NCBI GenBank assembly: GCA_031002005.1
Contig: CM061921.1
Span: forward strand, 128,882,036 to 128,946,035
Direction of reading: 5' to 3'
DNA from: Vandiemenella viatica
Lineage: Eukaryota; Arthropoda; Insecta; Orthoptera; Morabidae
Length of the DNA stretch: 64,000 nt
Part shown: one piece after another, positions 22,629-35,122 of the stretch
How the letters are laid out: each line of letters begins with the position of its first letter
Position numbering within the stretch: the stretch's first letter is position 1
The notes under the pieces: model-generated
What the model saw: only the letters and a program-made list of their open reading frames with translations
Database searches by the model: none
Told to the model about the DNA's origin: nothing
Position numbers and translations under genes: made by a program

Positions 22629-22640
22629 CTATTATATATA
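22629..22640 (-). promoter_or_regulatory. obst-A: Candidate TATA box of obst-A
   Basis: The minus strand reads TATATATAATAG about 105-115 bases upstream of the signal-peptide ATG. Cuticle genes often have TATA promoters. Similar strings arise by chance in AT-rich DNA, so the support is position next to a GC-rich leader. Confidence 0.4.
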
Positions 22641-23270
22641 CGTTCTGTGTAAAAGAAGACGGAGACCAATTTTATTTATAACCATCACAGGCAGAAAATC
22701 TGTTGTTTCACAAATTACCGAGCAAATATTTCATTTTTATATTCTATAACAATATGTTCAGTTATTGATAGAAATGTAAATAAGTAGAAGATGCAGTTAA
22801 AATCATAGACCGTATCAACCAAATCCGGTTCCCCGTGAGACATATTTCTCTTGTAAAAGATAAGCAAAGCAGTTCGTGACAGCAACTTTCCCGGATGCAC
22901 GGTGAACTTGAGGTAGGATCCTAAATTCGAACTCGGTCAGCCTGTCATAGCTCTACTGCATTCTAGTACATGTAGAGTGATGACGTACCACACTGTTGGA
23001 GGTGATGGAGACGTTGAACTTGAAACTTCATGTCTGAAGTGGTTAGCACCTTTCTTCAGTCAGGACGCTTTGATAGCAACGGATACCAGCTAATATTTGG
23101 AAACATAAACTGAATACTTCAGAATTATCGCTTTACTTAGGCCAAGTTATAGATTGTCGCTTCATAACATAAACCAAATCATTTAGTTTTGGCCGCCACT
23201 TCGTTCACGAAAGCTATTAATATCTTCTTCTTCCTAGTACTTACCCTATACTGGGATTTTACATTCATTT
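22641..23270. other. Upstream region of obst-A; nothing else recognised
   Basis: If the first exon is correct this is the proximal upstream region. I see no other gene or bounded repeat in it. Confidence 0.45.
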
Positions 23271-25080
23271 AAGCCGATCTTGTGCATCCTCAGGCGAGAC
23301 GTTCACTAGTCGAAAGGTGTCCAGCCGGAGCTTCCTGGACTGGAGAGCTGCTGCTGCACAGTACAAGGCCATGCCATCACATAAGACCATCCCACATTTT
23401 CTCAGGGACTGGAGCCGCATCAAATACCACCCGAACATTCTCATTCCAGATGCCAGCCATTCATCTTAATTTCAGTGGCATGCAGCTTTTGAACACGTCG
23501 TTTCGTGACTGGCCAACATTCCGTTCCGTACAGTGCCACTGGTAGAACGATGCCTTCGTAAATTGTTTCTTTAAGATAGAGTGAAACCTTCCGGTCATAA
23601 AGGACTCCTGTGTCCTGGCGCCACTTCATCCAGGATGCGTTCGTTGATTCTGTTCCGGATATCTGGGATCGTCTGATCCTCCGAACAGATTAGAGATGAG
23701 TTAACGTGTTCAACGACATCTAAGTAAACAGACCCATTACTTGGAACTCCACACTTCATGCTCTCGGTCTTCCGTGCATTAAGTCGCATGCCGTACTTGT
23801 CGTTTGTTGTTCCAGTTCCTGACGAGGACCGAGCGTGGTGGTGTAACGGATAGCGTTCTGGCCTCGCATTCGGGAGGACGGCGGTTCGAATCCCCGTCCG
23901 GGCATCCAGATTTGGGTTTTCCATGGTTTCCCCAAATCACTCCAGGCGAATGCCGGGATGCTTCCTTCAAAAGGCCATGGCCGAATTCCTTCCCATTCCT
24001 TGCCCCCATCCTTTCCCGTCTCTAAAGACCACGTTGTTAAAAAGGGACGTTAAACTGTTACAAAAAAAAAAAAAAAAAATCCTGACGAGACTCGCATGAT
24101 ATCGTCAGAACACTGAAACGTCAAGAGATATAGAGTGAATAGCTCTGCAGCAATAGTGTCAAGACAGAGGAAAAACAGCGATGGAGACACCAACCCTGAG
24201 GGGGAAAGTTGCGTTACATCCTGCAGCACATCGAATATGGCTGGTAACGTTCAGGTATAGAAGCTGTCTCAGTGCATACCAGATTAAATCATGAGGCACC
24301 CTATCGAAGACCTTTTAAAGATCCAAGAAAGTTATATGGTGTGGTTTTCTCTTTTCAAGGTGCCTTTCCATCAGAAGGCGCGTGGCGTGAATTGCTTTTG
24401 TCGTTCCAGTGCCTTTCACAAAACCGAATTGATTTGGGGCAATCTCAAATACGCTGCGAAGGAGTGTGTCCACAATGCGCTCAAAAATCGTCCTCGTTTG
24501 GCAAAGTAGGCAAATGGTTCTATAGTTGGAGCAGTTTAGCACTTCACCCTTTCCTATCCCATGGGTTATTGTAATACTAGTGAGCCAAGCACAAGACGCT
24601 TCATCTTGGTCTATGACCTCTTTAAAGGGATCTGTTAAGAAATGAGATGCCTGTGATGCAAGCGTCTTCCATACCTCCGATGGGATATCATCTGGTCCAG
24701 TTGCCTTTTCATTTTCTTCATGTTGGTCTCGACTTCAACAGCCGTGATGCCTGAGCTGGGCCACAAACAGGATCTGCACGTGACATTTGTGGATGTGGAA
24801 ATTCTTTGTTGCTGATATTTTCGAAGTGTTGTTTCCATCGGCTGAGGATCTCGGTCAATTTCTGAAGAAGGATCTGATTTTCATCCTTAGTGGTCCAACA
24901 TCTAGAGTGGAACGGTAACGACTCTTCGCTAGCCGGTAGAAGTTTTCTGCTCCTTCTGGGGTATTTAGTTCATTGTAGATATTCTTGAGGAGTATTAATA
25001 TATGCTCTGCTTTATGAAACAAGCGATTCAGGTAAGGACAAGGATACCTATTGTTAAAGCTTTGGCCGAACTACAGAACT
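23271..25080 (-). mobile_element. RTE-type LINE, minus strand, split by a SINE
   Basis: Reading downwards, the minus strand gives a linker (RWKQHFENISNKEFPHPQM near 24810) and reverse-transcriptase blocks: LNCSNYRTICLLCQTRTIFE, NQFGFVKGTGTTKAIHATRL (24315-24542), then KVFDRVPHDLIW. After the SINE it continues YGMRLNARKTESMKCGVPSN and WMKWRQ-like, then LPVALYGTECWPVTKRRVQK (23441-23629). The order of RT motifs is intact but stops and frameshifts are many. The endonuclease is missing at the upper end, and the SINE at 23827-24079 sits near the YADD region. Confidence 0.75.
23827..24079 (+). mobile_element. tRNA-derived SINE (copy 1) with poly-A and 10-bp target duplication
   Basis: The head has pol III promoter boxes: an A-box region GTGGTGTAACGGATAGCG and B box GGTTCGAATCC. 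It continues with a body containing CAGATTTGGGTTTTCCATGG and ends in an A run to 24079. The target duplication TCCTGACGAG is at 23817-23826 and 24080-24089. It is inserted in the RTE element, so it is younger than that copy. Related copies lie at 41176-41430 and 57571-57795. Confidence 0.9.
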
Positions 25081-26358
25081 ATGTTAAAAGCCATAGTAAT
25101 TGTAGTTTAAATATCTTATTTTTTTGCGGTCGGAGTACAAAATAAAAATGATCAAACGTCAAACACAATATCTTTGCAAGCAATGTTTACTGTATTTATA
25201 CTGGGAAAAATAAGAGTGGCTATGAGAAAGGTATTTGGTTTGAGGTTAGCGTCTGTCTCTATCATCTTAATGCTTCCATCACTTCTTTGCGTGGAAATTA
25301 CTTAGAGATAGATTCTCTTACATAATGTTTATAGTATTTTCGAAGAAATATAATCGGAACACTGATTTAAGGTCTGTTCCGTCCGCGAAAAATAGGGAAG
25401 GTTCCGAGAATTATAAATTCGCTGCAGTCATATTTATTTAAATGTATTTCAATTTTCGATAAATTTCTCTTGTCGATGGCAGTTACTTACTCGATTTCGT
25501 TGCTAAAATGTATCTTTCATAGAGCCCAGAACTCTCCCAGAGCTCCCTACTATACGACATCTTAAATAAATTAACCAAAACACAACAGATAAAAAAAATA
25601 TTTACAATGAATTCTTGATGGCAAGGATTATGAATCAGCTGAGATTAGGGTGCCATGCAGAGACTTTTGGGGTAAAATCTGAAATCTCCTGAAGACTGAG
25701 TAGGAAGAGTTAAAGACGCTTGGTATCATGCTGTTCAAAATAAAATCCCGAGGCAGCCACAGTTTAACATAAAACATTAATAAATATCAGGGCACATCAT
25801 GTTAAACTCAGGAAACTTAGTATTAGATTTGACAGTATAACATGATTTTTAACATTACGGTGCATTTCAAGACATTATACACATTATTGTGGAATATCCC
25901 AAATACAGTCAACATAGGAAAACAATTCTGCAGAAAGATAGAGGCATCCAAATTCCAAACTATGAAAGCTTACAACACTTTCTAGCTATATTAAAGGACG
26001 ATAAAATAAAACAATTATGCCAATATGTAGCTAGTGCAACAGGCAGATGCGGGATGAAATAATTATATGGGTTAAAATTTCAGTGAATCGCGGAGTAATA
26101 GTAATAACAATAGAAATAATAATGTTGTCTTTCCTTTTTATTGTTGAAAACATAACGTATTACAAGAGGATGAATATGATTGTTAAAAAATTACGCTTTT
26201 AATGATAGTGAAAATATATTATATATGTTTGCCATGTGTTTGATACTAAGTAACGCAGCTTTTAAAAAAAAAATTATGGATGTATAATATACCACAAGTG
26301 CTTTCAGAAAAATTATGTTATCTTTTAACTAAATATTCTAACAAAAATGTTTATAATA
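25081..26358. other. Intergenic, nothing recognised
   Basis: AT-rich sequence without a recognisable gene, RNA or bounded repeat. Confidence 0.5.
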
Positions 26359-27563
26359 GAGGAAAGTGCCCTATTCCGGACCCCTCCCCCTTAAGAGGAC
26401 CCCCGGTCGCCTGCCTCTGAATTGTGCTGAACTCTAGCGGAATCAAGTGTAAATAGTAGTTTTGGCTTCTACCACTCTGTAACAGAGAGCTCGTGTTGCT
26501 CACTTTAATTGTTGATCGCCAAATCGCCATTACGTGATTTGTCAGTGAACCAAGTTTTTACAGTGTGCTATATTTTTTGAATTTGTTGTGAAAATTGGCA
26601 GGTAAGCCTTCCAACCAATTTAAACATTTAAATGATAAGGTTTTAGATTAATGTTTATCACTGAACTGTCTGGTTGAAACGTTAGGTTAAATATCTATTG
26701 GGTTAACAAAATACAAGCTAGGGTTGCGCAAAGCGGACCCCCGTGAGTTGCCTAAACCGGATCTCCTTCTTTTTCATGCTTACAAGTCTGCCTATTTCTC
26801 AAATATAGGGCGAAAGACCTGCATTTCTATGATCATAATATCTACGCCTTATAAAGCCCAATTGATGGAAGCTAAAAGAGCTAAAGAAGTCAAGGAAACT
26901 CAACAGCAAGCACGTAATCATGGTCGAGGATGCAAAAGTATCCGCGGACGGAGGCATGGTTCAGCAGTAGGGCTTTCTAGAAAAGAGAAAGAGCAGGTGA
27001 AAAAGCGCCTTACTTTTGAAAAGAATGTGAAAGCATCAAGCACTTAGGACGAAATGAGTGCATCCTCTGGATCATCGGAATTGGAGCTTGTTACTGGAGT
27101 GTCCCCATCCAAAGATGATGACGCTTGGTGCATGTTCTGCGACAAGAAGTTTTCCGAATATTCAGAAGGAGAACTACGGGTAATGTTGTATTTTCTGTCT
27201 TCTTATATTGTAGTCTATATATTTGTATTTTTTTTTTAAATTAACCTTTAATTATCATATTACATTTGTGTCTTTAAACTATAATATGTTTTTTTTGTGA
27301 TTCAGTTCATTTTTATAATTTTATTTAGTGTAATTTTCATAACTTTTATGAGGGGTCCGATTTAGACAACTATTTTTCAAATCGCAAAAGTGTAACGTTT
27401 TTTAGAAATTTTTTTTGGTAATCATTTATAGAGATAAGTTTTGAAATTGGAATGTTTAAGGTGCTAAGTAAATATTTCATGCTTTAAAAACAGATTCTTT
27501 TACTAATTTATATATATTGTTAATAAAAATCAAAATAGGGGTCCGTTTTTGGGCACTTTCCTT
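26359..27563 (+). mobile_element. Pogo/Tigger-like element, internally deleted (1.2 kb)
   Basis: TA dinucleotides at 26357-26358 and 27564-27565 flank ends GAGGAAAGTGCCC and, inverted, AAGGAAAGTGCCC, each followed within 10 bases by a GGACCCC string. The interior keeps only the 3' end of a transposase gene. It is one of two pogo-like elements within 5.5 kb, and its ends are unrelated to those of the element at 29369. Confidence 0.75.
26724..27190 (+). pseudogene. Pogo/Tigger-type transposase, C-terminal remnant
   Basis: The frame at 26724-27046 includes STPYKAQLMEAKRAKEVKET and a basic RGRRHGSAVGLSRKEKEQVK segment. A TAG intervenes, then 27054 onwards gives SSGSSELELVTGVSPSKDDD, AWCMFCDKKFSEYSEGEL. 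A DTPYK...L.....K motif followed by a C-terminal Cys-rich finger (CxxC...) is a pattern I know from insect pogo/jerky-like transposases. Here the finger is cut after its first Cys pair. The catalytic DDE domain is missing. Confidence 0.55.
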
Positions 27564-27599
27564 TATGTTTGATACTAATAATCTAATAATTTTTTGTTA

Positions 27600-28400
27600 G
27601 TAATGGATATACTCGTATAATCATACTAGCATTTACCCGCTGCTTCGCACGCGCTGGTCTTGGCGTCTATAGAAATACAATAAATACTCATTACCAAATA
27701 TTAACTTCGAGAAGCAAAAATTATAAATTTTATTTAAATATTTTCCTTTCCTTTAGTTATTGCCTTAGGTTCGGTTTTCATACTATAGTTCGAAAGTTTT
27801 TTTGTTATACTTATATTTTAACACAGTATAATATATTAAAAATAAGTAATTAAAGCTAGGTGAAACGTTATCGTTAACGATCAAATAAGGGCGCACCGAA
27901 AATCAGTTGTTCTTTCTGGAAGAAATTTGGAACACATTTTTCTGAGGATAAAAAGTGCATATTAAAGCAAAAACAATGTACCTTAGACATAAGGCAACAC
28001 AAAAGTTACCGTCCGCGATAGTTTTGGTAGTACACTTGACGGCCATTTATAAAAATATCTTTACCGCCAATGATAGCATTTACATCAACAACGATCTTGA
28101 AAATGGTGGCAAATTTTCGTAACACCATATGCTTACTTTCTTATGACGTGGGTAATAACGTGCATGACTTGAACCGGCGACCTTCGCGCACGCGGAGCTA
28201 ACACTCTAGCCCCTACGCTACCGAGGCCGGCGAAGTTGTTTGGTTGAAATGCGGCCTGGACGAGGAAATAATACGTCGCCAAAGCCACACGTAAATATAG
28301 GCGGGACATGCACAGAGGCTTATTTTTTTTTTTTTTCGGAAGAACACGTCGTCACTAACATGCCACTCATTAAAACAGCTTATTAATTATTAACAATAAT
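27600..28400 (-). repeat. Dispersed repeat containing a tRNA-related region (minus strand)
   Basis: The lower end has the string ATTTACCCGCTGCTTCGCACG, a type of terminal sequence I have met in several arthropod repeats. On the minus strand near 28135-28235 a tRNA-like head is visible: TCGGTAGCGTAGGGGCTAGAG as A box and GGTTCAAGTC as B box. Acceptor-stem pairing is absent, so it is not a working tRNA gene. I infer a tRNA-related SINE or composite repeat. Confidence 0.45.
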
Positions 28401-29368
28401 TGAATTTATCGTACCTTTTGTTATTCCAAAAACATTCTGGTCCAGGCTGCATTTCGACCTAACCAAATGATGTAAATACACCCAAATGCATCGCTAAATA
28501 CATTTTTGTTAATGAATACATTGTCTATTTCAGGACTCAAAATACGCGTAGTATTATAATTAAATTAATAATACAACTTCAGTTTGAACTGCAAGACACA
28601 CGCTGGACCATATTAAAAACGTCGCCAAAGGCACACGGAACTAAACATATAAATGATTTTGGACTTTCGATTACTCGGGCACTACCGGTTAGCCATATAT
28701 CGCAAAATTTTATTCTTTACTTTCGAATTGTCTATTGCTATTCACTAAAAAAATTCCGACGACCCGGCATCTTGACAACCCTTTATTATCGATATCAAGC
28801 ACAAAATTACTTACTGTAAATATTACACTTATGTTACTCATATTGAAGGGTTAAAATATTATGTAGTGGTTTGCATTCCGTATAGTTACATTTATCAAAA
28901 GTAATAAAACCGGGAATTTATAATGAAAGACAAATATATACAATCCAGAGATCTTTGGTCAAACGCATTGTTTTTACAGAAAATTAAATACCAAAATTAG
29001 CAATGCTTAATACGTCTGATTCAGGTATTCCGTTTATTTTATCATTCTAGAGAGCTGAAAATTTAAATATTTGAAGTCAAAATATTAAACAGAAATTCTA
29101 AGTTGTGTGATACTTTTTCAATTTTTTGTGCAAGAAGTGAACATCTCAATTACAGTGTGATCCGTAACTCATAATTTTGTATCTGTAAATGTATTTAATT
29201 ATTCCCTCTGTACATCGGTACGTACAAGTCATTAGCTATTTCCGCAGATTTTAATTGGGACCCTTAGTTCTAAAAATTTGGAAACACCATCCGAATTGCT
29301 GCTGTAGTTTTTGCACTGTTCCTGTTCAAATAATGAGCCACACTCAGCTTGCTTACAGATTTATAATA
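28401..29368. other. Intergenic, nothing recognised
   Basis: AT-rich; no gene, RNA or bounded repeat I can support. Confidence 0.5.
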
Positions 29369-31581
29369 CAGTCAAACCTCGTTAGTACGAACCTCGGTAA
29401 AACGAATTCCTCGATAAGACGAATTTTTTAAAATCCCCTTGAAACTTCCATAAAGGTCAATGCTAAAAACACCTCTATACAAAGCAGTAATTAGGTTAAA
29501 AACCTCGATAAGACGAATTTGTTTGTGACATGGGCTAGGACTGATTAACCTCTATACAACGAATATTCTTAGCACAAGACCTCTACAAGACGAATGTTAC
29601 CTCTTTAAGACGAATTTCTTATGATCTTAACCTCCATAGTGCGTAGTTTTCAAAACAAACAGAAGCGTGTCTTAACATGAAACTCCCCACCCTACCCTCT
29701 TCCTTCATCAGTCATTGTTTGGCACGTGCCTTTGCAGTGTTGAGTAACCCTTCCGGCTGTGTTTTTAAGTGTCCCTTCCGGCTGTGTTTTAAGACTGACC
29801 GTTGTGCGTATCTTTATTGTATGAACAATAATGGCAGGGAAAAAGTAAAAAACGGCGCTAACAGTAGAGTTCAAGCGTAAAGTTTTGAAGCATGTGGAAG
29901 AAAACCCGTTGAAGAAGAAAATCACCATTGCTAAGGAGTTTAACATCCCTTCAACAACGTTAGCAACGATTTTAAAGAATAGAGACAAGTACGATGAAGC
30001 AAGTGGACTTTCTAAGTTTTGCAAACGCGCAAAGACCGGTGAATTTCAGGAAGTAGACAAAGCCACTTTAAAGTGGTTAAAGCAGTGCCGCGATAAAAAT
30101 TTGTCAATCGGAGGCCCTATTCTCCAAGAAAAGGCACAGCAGTTTGCTGTACAATTGGGACACCCTGATTTTCGTGCCAGTAATGGCTGGCTGGAAAAAT
30201 TTAAAAAAAGGAATGATATTGTTTTTAAAAATGTGTGTGGTGAATGTGCGTCTGTGGACAGTACAGTATGCGATGATTGGAAAGAAAAACTTGCTGACAT
30301 TACTCAGGGTTACCACCCAGATGATATATATAATGCAGACGAGACCGGACTTTTTTTCAAGTGCCTACCAGATAAAACAATGACGTTTAAAGGAGACCCT
30401 TGCAATGGAGGCAAACACAGCAAAGACCGATTAACTGTGTTGCTTGGAGTCAACGCTTCGGGAAAAAATAAGCTCAAGCCTTTGGTTATTGGCAAGTCAC
30501 AAAAACCTACATGTTTTAAAAATGTGAACAGTTTACCAACACTGTATAAGGCCAACTCAAAAGCGTGGATGAATGGTGATGAGTTCAGTGCATGGCTGAA
30601 AACTGTAAACACAGAAATGAAGAAGAAAAAGAAAAAGATCCTGCTGTTTATTGACAATTGTAGTGCACACGGAACTGTTCCAAACTTGTCAAACATCTCA
30701 GTCCAATTTCTTCCCCCAAACACCACATCAAAGCTCCAACCACTTGACCAGGGAATTATTAAAAATTTCAAAGTGAACTACAGAAAGGAGGTTGTTCGGC
30801 AGTTTTTGACAGATATGGATCAAGACGTACCGACTATAATCAACGTTTTAAATGCAATGTGGATGATTAACAAGGCCTGGTCAAACGTAACCGACAAAAC
30901 TGTTTTTAACTGTTTTGCAAAATGTGGATTTCGTGTGACGGACCTCGAAGATGAGGACGATGACCAACCTCGAACTCCAGCACCCCAAAATGCAGAAGTA
31001 GGCCCAGATCAAAACTGGAACAAAGTTACCGAAAGACTAGGCGTCCAAGAAATGGAGTTTGAAGAATTTGTTGATTTCGATGATAATGTAGCAGTATGTG
31101 GAGAGCTGACGGATGAGGATATCCTGGATTCTGTTCAACCCTCAAATCATAAAGAAGATGACGCAGCTGAAGATGATGAGGAGGATGCAGCCGCGGAGAG
31201 TGATCGACCGGAACTGTCAACGAAAGACGCAAGAGAAGCTATTGATGTGCTCAAGTGTTTTTTTCTTAAAGAAAAATGCTTTAAGTGATAGTGTAGTGAA
31301 AGCCATCATCGATTTGGATTCCACATTGGATATGGTAACCCTTCATGCAAGTAAGCAATCTAAAATTGATGACTTTTTTAAGATTAGTTAGTCCTTATTT
31401 ATTATATGTACATACTACATATGTATAAGTTTGGTTTCCATTTATATTTACCGTATTTTGGCTTCAGATTTGTTTTCATTTTACTATACAGTACATGGTT
31501 TTCAAACAGTTTATTGTTTGTTTTGATACTTGAGTGATTTAAATATAAACGAGTATGTATTTTTAAAATTGCTACATACAT

Positions 31582-31617
<36 letters not shown>

Positions 31618-31851
31618 TTTTTCCTACATTGAAAAAATAACTTTAGTGTAACGGTAACAATGATTCGTATTATAGAGGTTGGCCATAAAAATCTTCGTTT
31701 TATAGAGGTTATCTCAGAGCGAGGAGAAACCTCTATAAGACGAATAACGGCAGTATTAAACCTCGATAAAACGAACCTCTTTATTAAGAATACCTCGGTA
31801 GTACGAATTTTTCCCTTACCCCTTGAAATTCGTCTTATAGAGGTTCGACTG
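29369..31851 (+). mobile_element. Tigger/pogo transposon, nearly full length (2483 bp)
   Basis: The ends CAGTCAAACCTCG and, inverted, CAGTCGAACCTCT are flanked by TA at 29367-29368 and 31852-31853. Both subterminal regions carry an array of a short motif of the type CCTCNATAAGACGAATTT (at least five on the left within 29377-29615 and four or more on the right within 31674-31845). Between them lies a single transposase gene. A 31-base T run occupies 31583-31613. Confidence 0.92.
29831..31391 (+). pseudogene. Tigger/pogo DDE transposase with an early stop and a late frameshift
   Basis: The protein has an N-terminal CENP-B-type helix-turn-helix (KKKITIAKEFNIPSTTLATI), a second DNA-binding region (NGWLEKFKKRNDIVFKNVCG) and a DDE domain. 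Catalytic residues are visible: Asp in YNADETGLFF, Asp in LLFIDNCSAHG, and Asp in LQPLDQGIIKNF, with 30 residues between the second and third. An acidic tail (HKEDDAAEDDEEDAAAESD) precedes the end. The natural start MAGKK at 29831 runs into TAA at codon 6 (29846-29848), after which the frame is open to 31288. A run of seven T at about 31258-31264 shifts the last 35-odd residues; the other frame continues NALSDSVVKAIIDL and ends at 31391. Two small lesions in a full-length gene mean a fairly recent copy. Confidence 0.92.
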
Positions 31852-31853
31852 TA

Positions 31854-34100
31854 GTATAGATTAAAAGTGTTGCAATGTGTTTGCTGTAAAATTATAAATT
31901 ATATTTTTATGTATTAACCAACGTATTAATTTTTTTTAATTTTTGTGATGCAAAGTAATACTCTTTGTTAGCGTGACAAAACTGGCAAAAAGCCAAATAC
32001 CATAAAATAAATAAATATAAAAGAAATCTCTGTGCATTATTTGTGACAGGTCCGCTGCATGGATAATTTGACTTCCTTAGTTGCAGCCACAATGAACAGA
32101 TCACCAGCTAATAAATTGCTAAATCTAGGAACGCCAAATCAAGTATTTTTTAATAATATTCTTTTCCTGTACTTTTGCTGGCTCAGACCCAACGCTCCAA
32201 CACGGCTGTATTCGAAGTTACTTATTGCGTGAACTAATCACCTGGCAATAAACAAAATAAAACGAATGGTCCTGTATGACTCAGCTTCTCGGCGCCACAT
32301 TCTTTAGTTTACGCCTAGAAATCAAGCTCTACAATTTTTGAAACCTCATGGAAATACGTCCACAATCGGAGTCGAGGAAACAGACATTCCATTCGTTCCG
32401 TGCAGCTTATGAATAGTGTCCCAAACTTATCTTGTATTTACCGGCGTACGACACCAACTGGCCACAATATACCACAGAATTCTCTTCTATCTGTTACTTC
32501 TCCTTACTAAGATAGCGAAGGAAGCTGTTAAATCATTGTGCATTATCCAACGAAACATCCGTGGAAACTATAATACGCTAGACTAATGTATTAATATTCA
32601 AAGGAAGTTAAAAGCAGTGTCATTTTCAGTGATTTCCAATAAACGAAAAATATGGCTTACATGAAATAGAAATCTTACTATCTGTACCGATATTAATTTG
32701 ATCGTTGTGTTAGCAATCACAAAATAGTAACAATATTAATGAAAAAAGTATCAATAGCTTAAAAAAACATGAACATAACCAACAATCTTGCACTAATACT
32801 CTAATAACAAAGAAAGCACAGTGAGTTCAGAAAATTGGCGGTTTATCAGCAGTACCTGTTAATTACAACGCTTCACCTTCATCTTTGCATTGCACTTTTG
32901 GTTTATTTTCAATTCATATTAGAATAAAGGCAGAAATAATGGATGAAAATACGAATTTGTAGACTTACTTTGTTTCCAGTCTGATGTCTGAAACGCAATC
33001 ATTTGTTCACGTGTAACGCTGTTTCTACCATGCTGACGAAGTTATAGAACAAATGAGCATTAATAAACAGAGAGCAATTTTGATATATAAAATTTATTAA
33101 TGCTGCTGCATAGAGTTTTCGTTTGGTTGTGGAAGAAAAGATAGCAAAATACACGAATTTTCTTAATAGTTCATTCAGGCCTTTGATTTTGTAGTTATTA
33201 ATTCATCAAAAATGATACGCATATTCTGAGATCAAATATGATATCTTTACTTAAGGGTGTTTAACATCTAGTTAACAAGTTTTTAACCAACAGATTTCTA
33301 AAAAGTTTTTCAAAATGATAATATTTTTATGATATGAATTTCAAATATAATCCATTGTACATCAGTGAAACGCAGTTGAAGTATTATTGTAGTTCTGTGT
33401 CAGCAGTAATAGGAGTGAAATTCCATATTGGGAATTATGGCTGCATATGGAGGAGTTCACCGACCGGTTTATTGGTTTATTGGGTTCTAATAACTTTAGC
33501 TGCTCGTCCTCTGCTAGAGCTACAACTTAGGCCAGTTTACGCCCGCAAGGCATGTCAAAAAATAAGACAAAATAAACAGGTGTCAGAAACATTCAAGCAG
33601 ACGCAAAGTAATAAGACAGAGAAAATCTATATCTATACTAAATAATACGTTTTTTTCTATAAACGAAATTTATTAACAAATTATTCACCAAGATAATGCG
33701 CGAGAAGCACACCTTGAGCAACCGACCTAACATTACAGACTAACACACACATCCGTCTCTCCGTCACCATTCCATAAGTTCTCAAAATTTCGTGAATACA
33801 ACTGTTAATCATACCGAAAAAAAATGTCCTGTACCCTCCCTACAGATTTTCTTCTCAAATTCCGTCAATACCGGTATAGGCATTTAGTCGTCATAACGTA
33901 ACAAAAAGATAGAGACTTACTTCCGCATTAATAGTATTATTATTGCAGATCACACACACACTGACTGCGAATCACCCCTGAGCGGTCAATATAACGTAAA
34001 AAAGTGTACACCTACAGCATTGCAAGACTACTTACAATTTTCCTGGCATTGCACCCCTAAATTTGTGATATCTACAGTTTAACATTCAATCCGAATAACC
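31854..34100. other. Intergenic, nothing recognised
   Basis: About 2.2 kb of AT-rich sequence. Short frames here (for instance 33334-33645) have no recognisable family and look like chance. Confidence 0.5.
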
Positions 34101-34460
34101 GACGGTCCAGGCGTGACTCTTACGATCAAAAACAATTTTTAAAAATCTTTGCCTCCATTGGGATTTGATCCGGCGGTACAATCATTAGAAAGCAAGCGCG
34201 TTAACCAACGGGCCACCAGCCCACAATGGAGTACGGAACTACAGAGTCTTCCACATCCTAAACGTCGGTCTATGTTCATTTCGGTAATTTTTCAAATTTA
34301 CGTGACAATATGACGAGAAATTGTTCAACCAAATACAGACAGTATTTTTCTCCATGTTTCAAAGGAAAAGTGTGCAAAGTTTCATCGAGATCGGATGAAA
34401 ACTGTGGATTTGTATGAAGAATAAACAAACAAATATTCATCTTTTTATATATAGATAAAT
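34101..34460 (-). repeat. tRNA-related dispersed repeat (minus strand)
   Basis: On the minus strand near 34155-34235 there is a tRNA-like region: GGTGGCCCGTTGGTTAACGCG as A box and GGATCAAATCCC as B box. The high-coordinate end has CATCGAGATCGG, an AACAAACAAATATTCA string and TTTTTATATATAGATA, an end type common in insect retroposons. Copies of this kind usually belong to SINEs or composite repeats. A similar CCAAATTTCAGCTTTCTACG tail, followed by (TCAG)n and (TGAG)n, continues at 34815-34895. Confidence 0.5.
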
Positions 34461-35122
34461 ACGAATAAAAACTCCAATATCAGATTTTCTTATGATTTAG
34501 GGATGAAACCATATATGTGTACCAAATTACTTGTTTCTAGGATTTCTGGAAGTACAGTGGAATTTTGATGTCGGGGTGTTGTGCCGAAATAAAATTATGA
34601 ATTTCAATAACTTCAAAAGTAAGAAAAGGAAAGAAGTATAATTAAACACTTTAGTTAAACATATTAAGTTCACTCTACAGTGAAAATCTGAGCTTTATAA
34701 AGTAATTAGGGTAGAAAGCGATTTCACGTTAGGGGTATGTAAGGGGGTAGGTACATGAAAATTTAAGAGTTTCAGACTTTTCTTATAATATGTGGGGAAA
34801 ATTTTATCTGTGTACCAAATTTCAGCTTTCTACGGCTACGGGAAGTGCCATAGACTTTGATGATCATCAGTCAGTCAGTGAGTGAGTGAGTGACAAAATC
34901 TCTGAAGTTTGCATCCGATTAACATACGAACTAAGAACAGTAACATAATAAAATTAAGTACGTTTGCTAAGATTGCTGATATCTATGCATAACAGAAATT
35001 TGAGACATGTAGCATAAATACGACCGAAGAAATTGAGGTTCAAAAATGGCCCGAATCGCTTCGAGAAAAGGGTAGGCAGTGCCGCCGTTGACTCGACTTG
35101 GCGGGTGCACTGCCGTGCACCC

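Noticed and set aside
23840..23912. tRNA gene on the plus strand
   Set aside because: A and B boxes are good, but the flanks do not form an acceptor stem, and the sequence continues into a SINE body, poly-A and target duplication.
28135..28235. tRNA gene on the minus strand
   Set aside because: Boxes are recognisable but stems do not pair and the surroundings are a dispersed repeat.
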